A stretch of 54,280 nucleotides of DNA from Lachnospiraceae bacterium (lineage in GTDB: Bacteria; Bacillota; Clostridia; Lachnospirales; Lachnospiraceae), in assembly GCA_021199495.1 (NCBI GenBank), contig JAJQHY010000033.1, positions 1 to 54,280 on the forward strand, given 5' to 3'. Below are positions 45,042 to 53,044 of the stretch, piece after piece; positions within the stretch are counted from its first letter, which is position 1, and each line of letters begins with the position of its first letter. The translations under genes and the position numbers were made by a program. The notes below the pieces were generated by a model. It was given only the letters and a program-made list of their open reading frames with translations. It was not told where the DNA came from and searched no databases.

Positions 45042-45069
45042 TTGACTTTTGAAAAAGGTATGCTATACT
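45042..45069 (+). promoter_or_regulatory. Promoter of the SCIFF gene
   Basis: TTGACT (45042-45047) and TATACT (45064-45069) are separated by 16 bp, with an extended -10 TG. This is a strong promoter, about 50 nt upstream of scfA. Confidence 0.8.
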
Positions 45070-45119
45070 GAACACAGTGACTGCCTGAACGAACAGGCAG
45101 AGAAAAGGAGTTAATCAGC

Positions 45120-45266
45120 ATGAAGCATATTAAGACCTTAAACACCAGAAATCTGCAGGAGTCCATGAAGAAGGGCGGCTGCGGCGAGTGCCAGACCTCC
45201 TGCCAGTCCGCATGCAAGACTTCCTGTACGGTCGGCAATCAGAGCTGCGAACAGCTCAAGAAGTAA
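45120..45266 (+). CDS. scfA: SCIFF ribosomal peptide precursor (six cysteines in forty-five residues)
   Basis: This is a 48-residue precursor peptide starting MKHIKTLNTRNLQESMKKGG. Six Cys follow at 21, 24, 28, 32, 36 and 43, with Ser/Thr between them. SCIFF peptides are nearly universal in Clostridia. A radical-SAM maturase joins a Cys thiol to a Thr alpha-carbon by a thioether link. The maturase gene follows after 91 nt. AAAGGAG precedes the ATG, and a strong promoter lies upstream. The mature product's role is not known. Confidence 0.95.
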   Translation: MKHIKTLNTRNLQESMKKGGCGECQTSCQSACKTSCTVGNQSCEQLKK

Positions 45267-45357
45267 TCCATAATGAGAAACTGATACTTACACAAAGACA
45301 GGCAGCGGTTTTGCAATCGCTGCTTCGTTGTTGTAAAGGGAAAATGAGGATAGATCG

Positions 45358-46863
45358 GTGACACATCAATACAAAAACAATGGCTATAATATTATTCTGG
45401 ACGTAAACAGCGGCGCCATCCATGTGGTGGACGATATTGTGTACGATGTGCTTCCCTTCGTGGAGAAGCTCTATCAGCAGGGGATTCACGCAACCGATAC
45501 CATGCAGCTTGCTGTCCTGGGCTGTGAGGAGCTTTCTTATCCGGAGGCGGATGTGAAGGAAGCTGTGGCGGAGATTATGGAGCTTGCGAAGGAAAAGCAG
45601 CTGTTTACCGAGGATATTTATGAGAAATATATCACGGATTTCAAGAGCCGCAGCACGGTAGTAAAGGCGCTGTGCTTACATATCGCCCACGACTGCAATC
45701 TGGCCTGCCGGTACTGCTTTGCCGAGGAGGGCGAGTACCACGGCAGAAGGGCACTGATGAGCTTTGAGGTAGGAAAGGCGGCACTGGATTTTCTGGTAGC
45801 GAATTCCGGAAACAGAGTCAATCTGGAGGTGGACTTTTTCGGCGGGGAACCGTTGATGAACTGGCAGGTGGTGAAGGACCTGGTGGCTTATGGCCGTTCT
45901 TTAGAGGAGCCGAATCACAAGAAGTTCCGGTTTACGCTGACCACCAACGGTGTGCTTTTAAATGACGAGATTATGGAATTTGCCAACCGGGAGATGAGCA
46001 ATCTGGTGCTCTCCATCGACGGGCGGCAGTCTGTGCATGATCGGATGCGTCCCTTCCGCAATGGAAAAGGCAGCTATGACCTGATTGTGCCGAAGTTTCA
46101 AAAAGCCGCCGAGAGCAGAAATCAGACCAATTATTATGTGAGAGGTACCTATACCCATCACAATCTGGATTTCTCCGAGGACGTGAAACATTTAGCGGAG
46201 CTGGGCTTTGAACAGATTTCCGTGGAGCCGGTGGTGGCAAAGCCGGAGGATGACTATGCGATTCAGGAGGAGGATATTCCGGTACTTTTAGAGGAGTATG
46301 ACAAGCTGGCGCGGTATCTGCTGGAGCGCAGAAGACAGGGAAAACCGGTGAATTTTTTCCATTTCATGATCGACCTGGAGGGAGGCCCCTGCGTGGCCAA
46401 GCGTTTAAGCGGCTGCGGCAGCGGGACAGAGTACCTGGCGGTGACGCCCTGGGGAGATCTCTATCCCTGTCATCAGTTTGTGGGCAATGAGGATTTTATC
46501 CTGGGTAATGTCTTCGATGGAATTCAACGGCAGGATATCGTGGATGAGTTCAAATGCTGCAATGTGTACGCCAAGCCCAAGTGCAGGGACTGCTTCGCGA
46601 AATATTACTGCAGCGGCGGCTGCGCGGCGAACTCCTATAATTTCCATGGGGATATTCATGACGCTTATGATACAGGCTGTGAGCTGCAGCGGAAGCGGAT
46701 CGAGTGCGCGATCATGATGAAGGCCGCGATTGCTCAGATGGACGCATCCGACGAGAACGGTCTGGATGAGAGCGGTCAGGAACAGTGTGATGACTGCCAG
46801 GATTTGTGTGAGAACAATCAGGACACTCAGACTGCAGACGGCATGCAGGTGTGTCACGACTGA
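45358..46863 (+). CDS. scfB: SCIFF maturase, radical SAM/SPASM thioether synthase
   Basis: This is a 501-residue radical SAM enzyme. The N-terminal ~90 residues form a peptide-recognition-type region (YKNNGYNIILDVNSGAIHVV). The [4Fe-4S]-binding CX3CX2C is in HDCNLACRYCF (Cys113, 117, 120), and FFGGEP follows. The C-terminal SPASM domain has clustered Cys (GCGSGTEYLAV, LYPCHQFVGN, KPKCRDCFAKYYCSGGC). The last ~43 residues are acidic with four more Cys (QEQCDDCQDLCE and VCHD), beyond the usual end of the enzyme. The start is a GTG with TGAGGA upstream, and the family N-terminus begins here. It modifies the ScfA peptide. Confidence 0.94.
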   Translation: MTHQYKNNGYNIILDVNSGAIHVVDDIVYDVLPFVEKLYQQGIHATDTMQLAVLGCEELSYPEADVKEAVAEIMELAKEKQLFTEDIYEKYITDFKSRSTVVKALCLHIAHDCNLACRYCFAEEGEYHGRRALMSFEVGKAALDFLVANSGNRVNLEVDFFGGEPLMNWQVVKDLVAYGRSLEEPNHKKFRFTLTTNGVLLNDEIMEFANREMSNLVLSIDGRQSVHDRMRPFRNGKGSYDLIVPKFQKAAESRNQTNYYVRGTYTHHNLDFSEDVKHLAELGFEQISVEPVVAKPEDDYAIQEEDIPVLLEEYDKLARYLLERRRQGKPVNFFHFMIDLEGGPCVAKRLSGCGSGTEYLAVTPWGDLYPCHQFVGNEDFILGNVFDGIQRQDIVDEFKCCNVYAKPKCRDCFAKYYCSGGCAANSYNFHGDIHDAYDTGCELQRKRIECAIMMKAAIAQMDASDENGLDESGQEQCDDCQDLCENNQDTQTADGMQVCHD

Positions 46864-46884
46864 GCGGCGTGGAGGATAACCAGT

Positions 46885-49176
46885 ATGAATCATCTGAATA
46901 AAAAGCAAGGTTATCTGGCCATCATTGCCATCATCGCCCTGATAGCTGTTCTGTGTTATCAGGCACTCGTCGGTTTTACGGCCGCGGGTTCCTCTGCCTC
47001 CAACATCAAGCAGGGACTGGATCTGGCCGGCGGCGTCAGTATTACCTACCAGGTGGTCGGAGATGAGACGCCGAGCGCCGAGGATATGTCCGATACAAAG
47101 AAAAAGCTCGAGGACCGTGTGCAGCAGTACAGCACGGAGGCGATTGTCTATCAGGAGGGTGATGACCGGTTCAGCATTGAGATTCCGGGAATTACCAATG
47201 CGGATGAGATTCTGGCAGAGCTGGGGCGGCCGGGCGCGCTTTATTTCATCGCGGAGACCGATTCGGACGGTAATGAAAATTACACGCTCGTTGAGGGCGT
47301 GGATGAGAACGGCAATTACAATTATTCCAGTGGCAGCACGACCTATTATTACGCGCTGACGAAGACAATTGAAGAGCTGGAGGAGGACGGTTCTATCGTC
47401 CTGTATGGTACGGATATAGCCAATGCCCAGGCGGGCACCTATTCCGGCACTTCCGGCACGGAGTATATTGTGGAACTGACGTTGACGGACGAAGGAGCGG
47501 AGAAATTTGCCGTCGCGACCGGGAAGGCAGCCGGGAAAGAGAGCATCGGCATTTATTACGATGGCTCCTTTAAGAGCGTACCCAGTGTCAACAGCGCGAT
47601 CACCGAAGGGGTTGCGCAGATTTCCGGCATGTCTTCCTACGCGGAGGCGGAGGCACTGGCCAGTACAATCCGGATCGGCAGCCTGAGTCTGGAGCTGGAA
47701 GAGGTATATAATAAAGTCGTGGGCGCGCAGTTGGGCGGCGAGGCGCTCACACGCAGTATTCAGGCGGGCGCTGTCGGCCTGGTCTTGATTATTGTGTTCA
47801 TGATTGCCGTCTATTTCCTGCCGGGCTTTTGTGCGGGGCTGGCGCTGTGCATGTATGTACCGGCCGTTGTGGTGCTGATTCATGGCTTTGATCTGACACT
47901 GACACTGCCTGGTGTGGCGGGTATTATCCTGTCGATTGGCATGGCTGTGGATGCCAATGTGATCATTTTTGCCAGAATCCGGGAGGAACTGGCCCTTGGC
48001 AAAACTGTGAAAGGCTCCATCCGCAGCGGCTTTGAAAAAGCCTTTTCCGCCATTCTGGACGGTAATGTGACCACCATGATTGCGGCGCTTGTGCTGATGG
48101 TCATGGGCAGCGGCGTGATCAGAGGTTTCGCGCAGACGCTGATGCTGGGCATTGCATTGTCCATGTTTACATCTCTGGTGATTACCAGACTGTTGGTGAA
48201 TGCCTTTTATGCGATCGGGTTCAGGGATGCGAAGTGGTACGGTGTCGGGAAAACGCATAAGACGATTGATTTTCTGGGAAAAAGGCGCATTTTCTTTGCG
48301 CTCAGTGGTGTGCTGATCGCCGCTGGTCTGGTGTTCATGGTATTTCATGGAGTAAGCGGAGACGGCAGCCTGAATTTCGGGCTGGAATTCTCCGGCGGCA
48401 CCTCCACCAGCATTACCTTTGAGGAAAGTGTGACGCTCGAATGGGTGGAGGAGGAGATTGTGCCGCTCTTTGAGGACGTCATTGACAGCGGCTCCGTGCA
48501 GGTGCAGGTCGTGGACGGCGGAGAAGAGGTCGTCATCAAGACCGTAACGCTTACACAGGATGAGCGGGAGGAAATCCGTGCCGCGCTTGTGGACAGCTAT
48601 GGCGTGAATGAGGATTTGATCACTTCGGAGACCATCAGTTCTACCATCAGCGCAGAGACCAGACGGGAGACGGTAATAGCGGTTGTGGTCGCGGTAGTGT
48701 GTATGCTGATCTATATCCGCTTTCGGTTCCGCGATATCCGTTTCGGACTTAGCGCTGTGGCAGCCCTGGTGCACGATGTGCTGATTGTTCTGGGATTTTA
48801 CGCGGTTTCCAGAATAACGGTGGGCAACACTTTCATTGCCTGTATTCTGACGATCGTAGGCTATTCCATCAACGCTACCATCGTGATTTTTGACCGGATT
48901 CGTGAGAGCATGGCGGGGGCAAAAAAGAACGCGAAGCTTTCCGATATCGTCAATGCTTCCGTCACGCAGACGCTTTCCAGGAGTATTTTCACTTCACTGA
49001 CGACGTTTGTCATGGTGGCCTGCCTGTATATCCGGGGCGTGACTTCCATCCGTGAGTTTGCCCTGCCGCTGATGATCGGTATTGTCTGTGGTACGTATTC
49101 CTCTGTCTGCCTGGCCGGCAGCCTCTGGTATGTGCTGCATGCAAAGACCGGAGACGGTTTTTTAACAGAAAAATGA
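46885..49176 (+). CDS. secDF: Protein translocase SecD-SecF fusion
   Basis: This 763-residue membrane protein drives late steps of protein export through SecYEG using the proton gradient. The SecD half has the first membrane segment (residues ~10-28), GLDLAGGVSITYQV and a large external domain, followed by five membrane helices. The SecF half starts near residue 450 with LNFGLEFSGGTSTSITF and ends in its own helices (GYSINATIVIFDRIRESM). The genes are separate in many bacteria but fused here. It follows scfB after 21 nt, with GGAGGA, in the conserved clostridial order scfA-scfB-secDF, so co-transcription from the SCIFF promoter is likely. Confidence 0.95.
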   Translation: MNHLNKKQGYLAIIAIIALIAVLCYQALVGFTAAGSSASNIKQGLDLAGGVSITYQVVGDETPSAEDMSDTKKKLEDRVQQYSTEAIVYQEGDDRFSIEIPGITNADEILAELGRPGALYFIAETDSDGNENYTLVEGVDENGNYNYSSGSTTYYYALTKTIEELEEDGSIVLYGTDIANAQAGTYSGTSGTEYIVELTLTDEGAEKFAVATGKAAGKESIGIYYDGSFKSVPSVNSAITEGVAQISGMSSYAEAEALASTIRIGSLSLELEEVYNKVVGAQLGGEALTRSIQAGAVGLVLIIVFMIAVYFLPGFCAGLALCMYVPAVVVLIHGFDLTLTLPGVAGIILSIGMAVDANVIIFARIREELALGKTVKGSIRSGFEKAFSAILDGNVTTMIAALVLMVMGSGVIRGFAQTLMLGIALSMFTSLVITRLLVNAFYAIGFRDAKWYGVGKTHKTIDFLGKRRIFFALSGVLIAAGLVFMVFHGVSGDGSLNFGLEFSGGTSTSITFEESVTLEWVEEEIVPLFEDVIDSGSVQVQVVDGGEEVVIKTVTLTQDEREEIRAALVDSYGVNEDLITSETISSTISAETRRETVIAVVVAVVCMLIYIRFRFRDIRFGLSAVAALVHDVLIVLGFYAVSRITVGNTFIACILTIVGYSINATIVIFDRIRESMAGAKKNAKLSDIVNASVTQTLSRSIFTSLTTFVMVACLYIRGVTSIREFALPLMIGIVCGTYSSVCLAGSLWYVLHAKTGDGFLTEK

Positions 49177-49204
49177 TAGAAATGAAATGACATCAAAGAT
49201 TGTG

Positions 49205-49247
49205 CCCGCGCATTGCCCGGTAAAGCTGTGGAAGTGCGCGGGTTTTT
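49205..49247 (+). terminator. Terminator of the scf-secDF operon
   Basis: There is a perfect 8-bp GC-rich stem (49205-49212 with 49235-49242), followed by five T. Confidence 0.85.
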
Positions 49248-49296
49248 GCTGCGCATTGATCTGTTTTCAATTCCGAGCAGTGTACGGAAGGAAGGG

Positions 49297-49794
49297 CTAA
49301 ATACTCTCCAGAATTCCTTCCGCAATTGCGTTCGCTACTTCGTAAAATCGCTGATCGAAGAGGGCATTATCCTGCTCATTATTGATAAAGCCCACCTCTA
49401 CCAAAACGGCCGGCATATAGGTGCGGCGCAGCACTGCGAGGTTTGGCCGTTCATTGACGCCCTGGTTGGCAAAGCCGATGGCTTCCAGCCGGGCATTAAT
49501 ATTTTCTGCCATCATGGCAGCGCGGGTGTTGCGGGAGTAAACTAAAGTTTCCACGCCTGTATACTGCCCCGGAATGGGGCTGGAGTTTCTGTGGATGGAG
49601 ACAAAGTAATCCGCGTCCGCGGCATTTCCCTTTTCCGCCTTCTGTGCCGGTGTCTCATAAATGTCCGTCGTTCTCGTATATAAGACATTGATTCCGTTGT
49701 TGCTTAAAATATCGCCGATCGCCAGCGTCAGCCTCAGAACATCGTCTTTTTCCTGTCGTCCTTCATGGACTGCGCCGTAGTCTGCGCCGCCGTG
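49297..49794 (-). pseudogene. 3' part of an N-acetylmuramoyl-L-alanine amidase gene, separated by an inserted element
   Basis: The minus strand encodes residues 12-174 of an amidase_3-type (CwlD-like) peptidoglycan hydrolase that cuts the MurNAc-L-Ala bond. Zinc and catalytic residues are present: Glu24 in HEGRQEKDD, His77 in VSIHRN, and Glu142 in LVEVGFINN. No start codon lies in frame before the remainder, apart from a GTG deep inside the domain (49554). The missing first 12 codons, including His10 of AGHGG, are 3.2 kb away at 53037-53071. Residue numbers refer to the rejoined 174-residue protein. The gene appears inactive in this configuration. Confidence 0.9.
49787..49794. repeat. Attachment-site core, left end of element
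   Basis: Copy of CCGCCGTG shared with 53037-53044. It lies in the codons for His-Gly-Gly of the amidase. Confidence 0.85.
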
Positions 49795-49801
49795 GGGCGG
49801 T

Positions 49802-49814
49802 AGTAAGTTGCGTA
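49802..49814. repeat. attP-like arm, left end of element
   Basis: This 13-bp arm matches the inverted complement of 53023-53035 at 11 of 13 positions. When the element ends are joined, the two arms are equidistant from the core centre. Confidence 0.75.
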
Positions 49815-49903
49815 ATTTGTACCGATGTGGTACGTTTGATCTTTTGTAGAAATGAGAAATCTGTTATTGACAGATTTCAAAATAAATGATAAAGTCTTTT
49901 TCA

Positions 49904-49966
49904 AGAGAAGCGGGTTTTTTACCACTCGGCTATTGTGTAGTTCTTGAGTGGGGTACTCGCTTCTCT
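49904..49966. repeat. Nested inverted repeat after the recombinase gene
   Basis: Outer arms 49904-49912 and 49958-49966 pair over 9 bp. Inner arms 49922-49927 and 49946-49951 pair over 6 bp. It lies just past the recombinase stop codon. No T-run follows in the recombinase direction, so its role as a terminator is doubtful. Confidence 0.55.
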
Positions 49967-49967
49967 A

Positions 49968-51587
49968 TTAAATTACTTCTTTCTGCCCAGTGCTTTCACA
50001 GGTGCCCGAGAATAAGTGCGCCAGCTCGTCTGAGAAATTGTAAATGATCTGAATCCTGTGATTTTCATAAACCCTGATTTCATGAACCATTTCCACTACA
50101 ATGTCACGATCCAGCCGGTCAATGCCCCTAAGCGTGAGCAGCCGCTTTACCCAGGGATTTTCCATCAGCTGATCGGCGGTCTTGTTTTTCTGTCGGCTTT
50201 CCATATCCTCAAGCTGTTTTGTGAACAGTTCTTCTTTTTTTACATAATCCTCTCTGTAAGTGACAAACTCGTCTTTGGAAATCAGTCCTTCCCGGTAATC
50301 CTCGTATACGGCTTTCCTGAGAGCGCCTGTCTTTTCCAGTTCGGCCTTTAAACGATTTTTTTCCTTGTCGTTTTGCTGTTTTAAAAAGTTTTCCTGTGCC
50401 TGATTTTGCTTCAGAAGCTCTGTCAGATTGTCCACATTCCGGATGATCGTATTAAGATCGTTTAAGATGATTTCCTCAAGGATGGAATAAGGGATTGCGT
50501 GAGGTGTACAAAACTCTCTGCCGGATCTCACATATGTACCGCAGTAATAATGGATGATGTCGTTTCCATGGCCTGGGTTTCCTCCTTTTTTTACCAATGA
50601 TCTGCCACAGTCGCCGCATTTTAAAAATCCCGCGAATACGGATACATTGGAATTAAGATCAAGTTCCCTTGTCCTGCGTTTCAGCAGCTCCTGCGCTTTC
50701 TGCCAGGTGTCCGGATCAATGATGGCCTCATGTGTATGCTCCACAATAATCCAGTCCTCTTTGTCCACGCTGCGTTGACGGCCTTTCATCCGCTGGGTTT
50801 TCCGGCCCTGTACCATATTGCCGGCATACACCTCATTTTTCAAAAGACGATTGATCGTGGAATAGGTCCAGTAGGATGTGCTTTCCAGTTTATGGTTATT
50901 GCAGTAATTCTCGCCGTTCAGTTTCTTATACTCGGACGGGCAGACAATGCCTTCCCCATTCAAAACTCCAGCAATTCTGATCTTCCCATATCCGCTGATG
51001 TACATTTGAAAAATCCGGCGCACCACACCAGCAGCATATTCGTCGATCACCAGCTTGTTTTTGTCGGTGGGAGATTTCCTGTAGCCGTAAGAGGCGAACG
51101 CACCGATAAATTCCCCGGCCTTCTGCTTGGTCTTCATGGACGCGTGAACCTTTTTTGAGATATCTCTGGCGTATTGCTCGTTGAAAATATTTTTGATCGG
51201 CAGCAGGATATCGTAAGCCTGCTTCATGCTGTCAATATTATCCGTGATGGCGATAAAACGCACATCGTTATCCGGAAAATAGCGTTCCAGGTATCTTCCG
51301 GTCTCGATATAATCTCTACCAAATCTTGATAAATCTTTAACAATCACGCAGTTTACATTTCCATCCTCGATGTCATCCATCATTCTCATGAATGATGGCC
51401 GTTGAAAGCTAAGGCCCGTAAATCCGTCATCCACATAAGTATCGTAGACCACAAATTCATCCTTGCCCTTCAGAAAATCCGCGATCAGTTTTCTCTGATT
51501 TGAGATGCTGTCACTTTCTGCTTTATCACCGTCCTCTCTGGATAACCTGATATATTCAGCTACGTTGAAAAGAGTTTGTTTTTTCAT
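49968..51587 (-). CDS. Large serine recombinase (site-specific integrase)
   Basis: This is a 539-residue large serine recombinase. The resolvase domain (about 8-150) has the catalytic Ser16 in EYIRLSRED, YVDDGFTGLSFQRP and VKDLSRFGRDYIETG. A recombinase domain (about 165-290) follows. Then come a zinc ribbon (FLKCGDCGRSLVKKG with CGTYVRSGREFC) and a long coiled coil (about 390-480), as in integrases that join attP and attB. It lies 0.17 kb inside the left end of the element and reads toward it. Its start overlaps the preceding small ORF by 4 nt (ATGA). It is the obvious candidate for integration and excision of this element. Confidence 0.95.
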   Translation of the reverse strand: MKKQTLFNVAEYIRLSREDGDKAESDSISNQRKLIADFLKGKDEFVVYDTYVDDGFTGLSFQRPSFMRMMDDIEDGNVNCVIVKDLSRFGRDYIETGRYLERYFPDNDVRFIAITDNIDSMKQAYDILLPIKNIFNEQYARDISKKVHASMKTKQKAGEFIGAFASYGYRKSPTDKNKLVIDEYAAGVVRRIFQMYISGYGKIRIAGVLNGEGIVCPSEYKKLNGENYCNNHKLESTSYWTYSTINRLLKNEVYAGNMVQGRKTQRMKGRQRSVDKEDWIIVEHTHEAIIDPDTWQKAQELLKRRTRELDLNSNVSVFAGFLKCGDCGRSLVKKGGNPGHGNDIIHYYCGTYVRSGREFCTPHAIPYSILEEIILNDLNTIIRNVDNLTELLKQNQAQENFLKQQNDKEKNRLKAELEKTGALRKAVYEDYREGLISKDEFVTYREDYVKKEELFTKQLEDMESRQKNKTADQLMENPWVKRLLTLRGIDRLDRDIVVEMVHEIRVYENHRIQIIYNFSDELAHLFSGTCESTGQKEVI

Positions 51588-51784
51588 GGTAATGACCTTT
51601 CAACCGCTGTCCCTGTGGTCATTGTACCGCAGGAAGCGACATTTTCCAATTCATTTTTTGCTAAATCGTCTGATTTTTGCAGATGTGTCCGGATCAGGCT
51701 GCGGAGCATTTCCTCGGCCGTGTAGTGGGAGAGAAAATCTCGCTCTACTATGTATGATATTTTTTCCGATTTCCTTTCTCTCAT
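51584..51784 (-). CDS. Small ORF coupled to the recombinase, unknown function
   Basis: This 66-residue protein starts MRERKSEKISYIVERDFLSH. It has a helical, charged middle (YTAEEMLRSLIRTHLQKSDD) and a less structured end. It is not a recognised family to me. The stop overlaps the recombinase start (ATGA), so the two are translationally coupled, and a partner or directionality factor role is plausible. The start chosen has GGAG upstream; an in-frame ATG 39 nt earlier lacks a good site. Similar small ORFs before clostridial serine recombinases are familiar to me, but I could not check. Confidence 0.6.
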   Translation of the reverse strand: MRERKSEKISYIVERDFLSHYTAEEMLRSLIRTHLQKSDDLAKNELENVASCGTMTTGTAVERSLP

Positions 51785-52346
51785 TTGGTCAGCTCCGGTT
51801 TCAGCTTTTATATAATACAACATATGGGGCAGGGCTTATCCCATATACATTTCCCTTCACTAACCTGTGGTTTGAAGGGCCTTTGGACAAGCTGTGTTTT
51901 CAAATTTTTTTAAAAATTTGTGTTCATCCTGCCCTGCAAAATCTGAAATCATTGATCAGGGAGATGAATAGACGTAAAAGCAAGATACGCCCTGTAATAC
52001 AGAAACCATTGTCGAGGTTTCTGTATTACAGGGCGTTTTTGATGGAAATTCCGGCTTCCTATACCATCGGATAGTATACAATCAGTGGATTGTACTGTTT
52101 GGCTCCTATATATAATGGTCGCAGTGAATATACTTTTTTGACTGTTTCGTTCATGGTTCCCCATGATTGCTGCTTTATAAAAAGGAAGATATATTGCTTA
52201 GTCTGGCCTACAAGCACAAAGCCATTGGGCTTATGGAGAAAAACTTATAAAATTCTTTTGATTTACGCATCTTCACAAAATGTTCAGGATAGATTATAAT
52301 GAAATCAATTACAGGAAGATAACATATTTTGACAGGAGGTTTCCTT
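51785..52346. other. Non-coding middle of the element
   Basis: These 562 bp lie between the divergent recombinase unit and the toxin-antitoxin pair. Apart from the hairpin at 51988-52040 I see no gene. The reading frames present show no family features. Promoters for both directions must lie here, but no clear pair stands out. Confidence 0.5.
51988..52040 (+). terminator. 20-bp perfect hairpin with T-tail inside the element
   Basis: Arms 51988-52007 and 52016-52035 are exactly complementary over 20 bp, with an 8-nt loop. Five T (52036-52040) follow. It looks like a plus-strand terminator, though no plus-strand gene precedes it inside the element. It may end antisense transcription or an undetected small RNA. 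Confidence 0.7.
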
Positions 52347-52589
52347 ATGAGTACAATAGAAGCAACCATGTCCATGATGGAAGTAATGCCGGAAGAGGCA
52401 AGAATAAAGGTGATGAAGTATACGCAGCAGCTCTTTACGTCCAGAAAACCGGCGAATCCATTTGTCCCGTTGACAACAGATCAAATTCTTTCAGATCTTG
52501 ATGAAGCACATCGTCAGATCGAGGACGGAAAGGGCATTCCGGCTGACGAGGCCATGGCAGAGATGGGGAGGCGGCATGGATTCATTTAA
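52347..52589 (+). CDS. RelB-like antitoxin
   Basis: This is an 80-residue small protein with a probable N-terminal DNA-binding/dimerisation region (MSTIEATMSMMEVMPEEARI). Its acidic C-terminal half (TTDQILSDLDEAHRQIEDGK) resembles RelB/prevent-host-death antitoxins that wrap the toxin. AGGAGGT precedes the ATG. It overlaps the toxin gene by 14 nt, the classic antitoxin-first arrangement. It would neutralise the toxin and repress the operon, and so help keep the element in the cell. Confidence 0.75.
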   Translation: MSTIEATMSMMEVMPEEARIKVMKYTQQLFTSRKPANPFVPLTTDQILSDLDEAHRQIEDGKGIPADEAMAEMGRRHGFI

Positions 52590-52905
52590 TGTGATTATGG
52601 CTCCGCGTGCCTGGAATCAGTTAAATGAGTTTGTTGATTATATTCAGTTTACTTTGCTGAACGAACAGGCGGCGAAAAGTGTTTACAATGACGCACTGGA
52701 AACGATAGAAAAGCTCAGAATTGCCGCGGACAGTTTGCAATATTGCAGAAATCCCAGACTAAGAAAACGGGGATACCGCGCGATAAATTTCAGGCGTCAT
52801 CAATATCTGATGCTGTATTTGGTGAGCGGCAGAAATGTTTATGTTGAGGCGGTATATCATCAACAACAAGATTACGAGAATACATTTGCAGAAACATTGA
52901 ACTGA
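52576..52905 (+). CDS. RelE/ParE-family toxin
   Basis: This 109-residue protein has the RelE/ParE layout. The helix APRAWNQLNEFVDYIQFTLL leads, with ETIEKLRIAADSL in the middle. The beta-strand core YRAINFRRHQYLMLYLV follows, ending VEAVYHQQQDYENTF. RelE members cleave mRNA at the ribosome and ParE members poison gyrase; this sequence does not settle which. The ATG at 52576 with GGGAGG upstream is preferred; an in-frame ATG at 52498 lies in the antitoxin gene and would add 26 residues. It is translated with the antitoxin. Confidence 0.8.
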   Translation: MDSFNVIMAPRAWNQLNEFVDYIQFTLLNEQAAKSVYNDALETIEKLRIAADSLQYCRNPRLRKRGYRAINFRRHQYLMLYLVSGRNVYVEAVYHQQQDYENTFAETLN

Positions 52906-53022
52906 GATATTTTATAAAAATCTTGCTGTCAGCTTGGAGGGGAGTTGACGGAAGGCCGTACAAACTATATTACCATCTGGGCAGTCGTCTTCAGGGACAG
53001 CGGCTGCCTTTATTTTTTACTT

Positions 53023-53035
53023 TCCGCAACTGACT
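53023..53035. repeat. attP-like arm, right end of element
   Basis: This 13-bp arm is the inverted partner of 49802-49814 (11 of 13 matches). It lies 1 bp from the core repeat. Confidence 0.75.
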
Positions 53036-53036
53036 T

Positions 53037-53044
53037 CCGCCGTG
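53037..53044. repeat. Attachment-site core, right end of element
   Basis: Second copy of CCGCCGTG, in the codons for His-Gly-Gly of the amidase's 5' part. Confidence 0.85.

Larger units (their letters stand above)
49787..53044. mobile_element. 3.25-kb serine-recombinase element inserted in an amidase gene
   Basis: The element is bounded by direct repeats CCGCCGTG at 49787-49794 and 53037-53044; one repeat plus the interior is 3,250 bp. It carries a large serine recombinase, a small coupled ORF and a RelB/RelE-like toxin-antitoxin pair. No transposase, phage structural or conjugation genes are seen. On either side lie the two parts of one amidase gene. Excision by recombination at the repeats would restore it exactly. 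Such a layout is that of skin-like intervening elements or of a minimal integrated island. Which of the two it is cannot be decided here. Confidence 0.88.

Noticed and set aside
46405-48774. A 789-codon open frame on the minus strand opposite scfB and secDF
   Set aside because: It is antisense to two well-supported genes, rich in His/Arg/Gln from codon mirror effects, and has no recognisable domain or ribosome site.
49205-49247. secDF terminator as part of an inserted element boundary
   Set aside because: The amidase 3' end and direct repeat place the element border at 49787, so this hairpin is an ordinary operon terminator.
49734-49925. A 63-codon minus-strand frame crossing the left element border
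   Set aside because: It spans the attachment core, out of frame with the amidase; it is an accident of the junction.
51505-52074. A 189-codon plus-strand frame opposite the recombinase start and into the hairpin
   Set aside because: Overlaps the recombinase and its small coupled ORF and runs through a perfect terminator-like hairpin; low-complexity composition.
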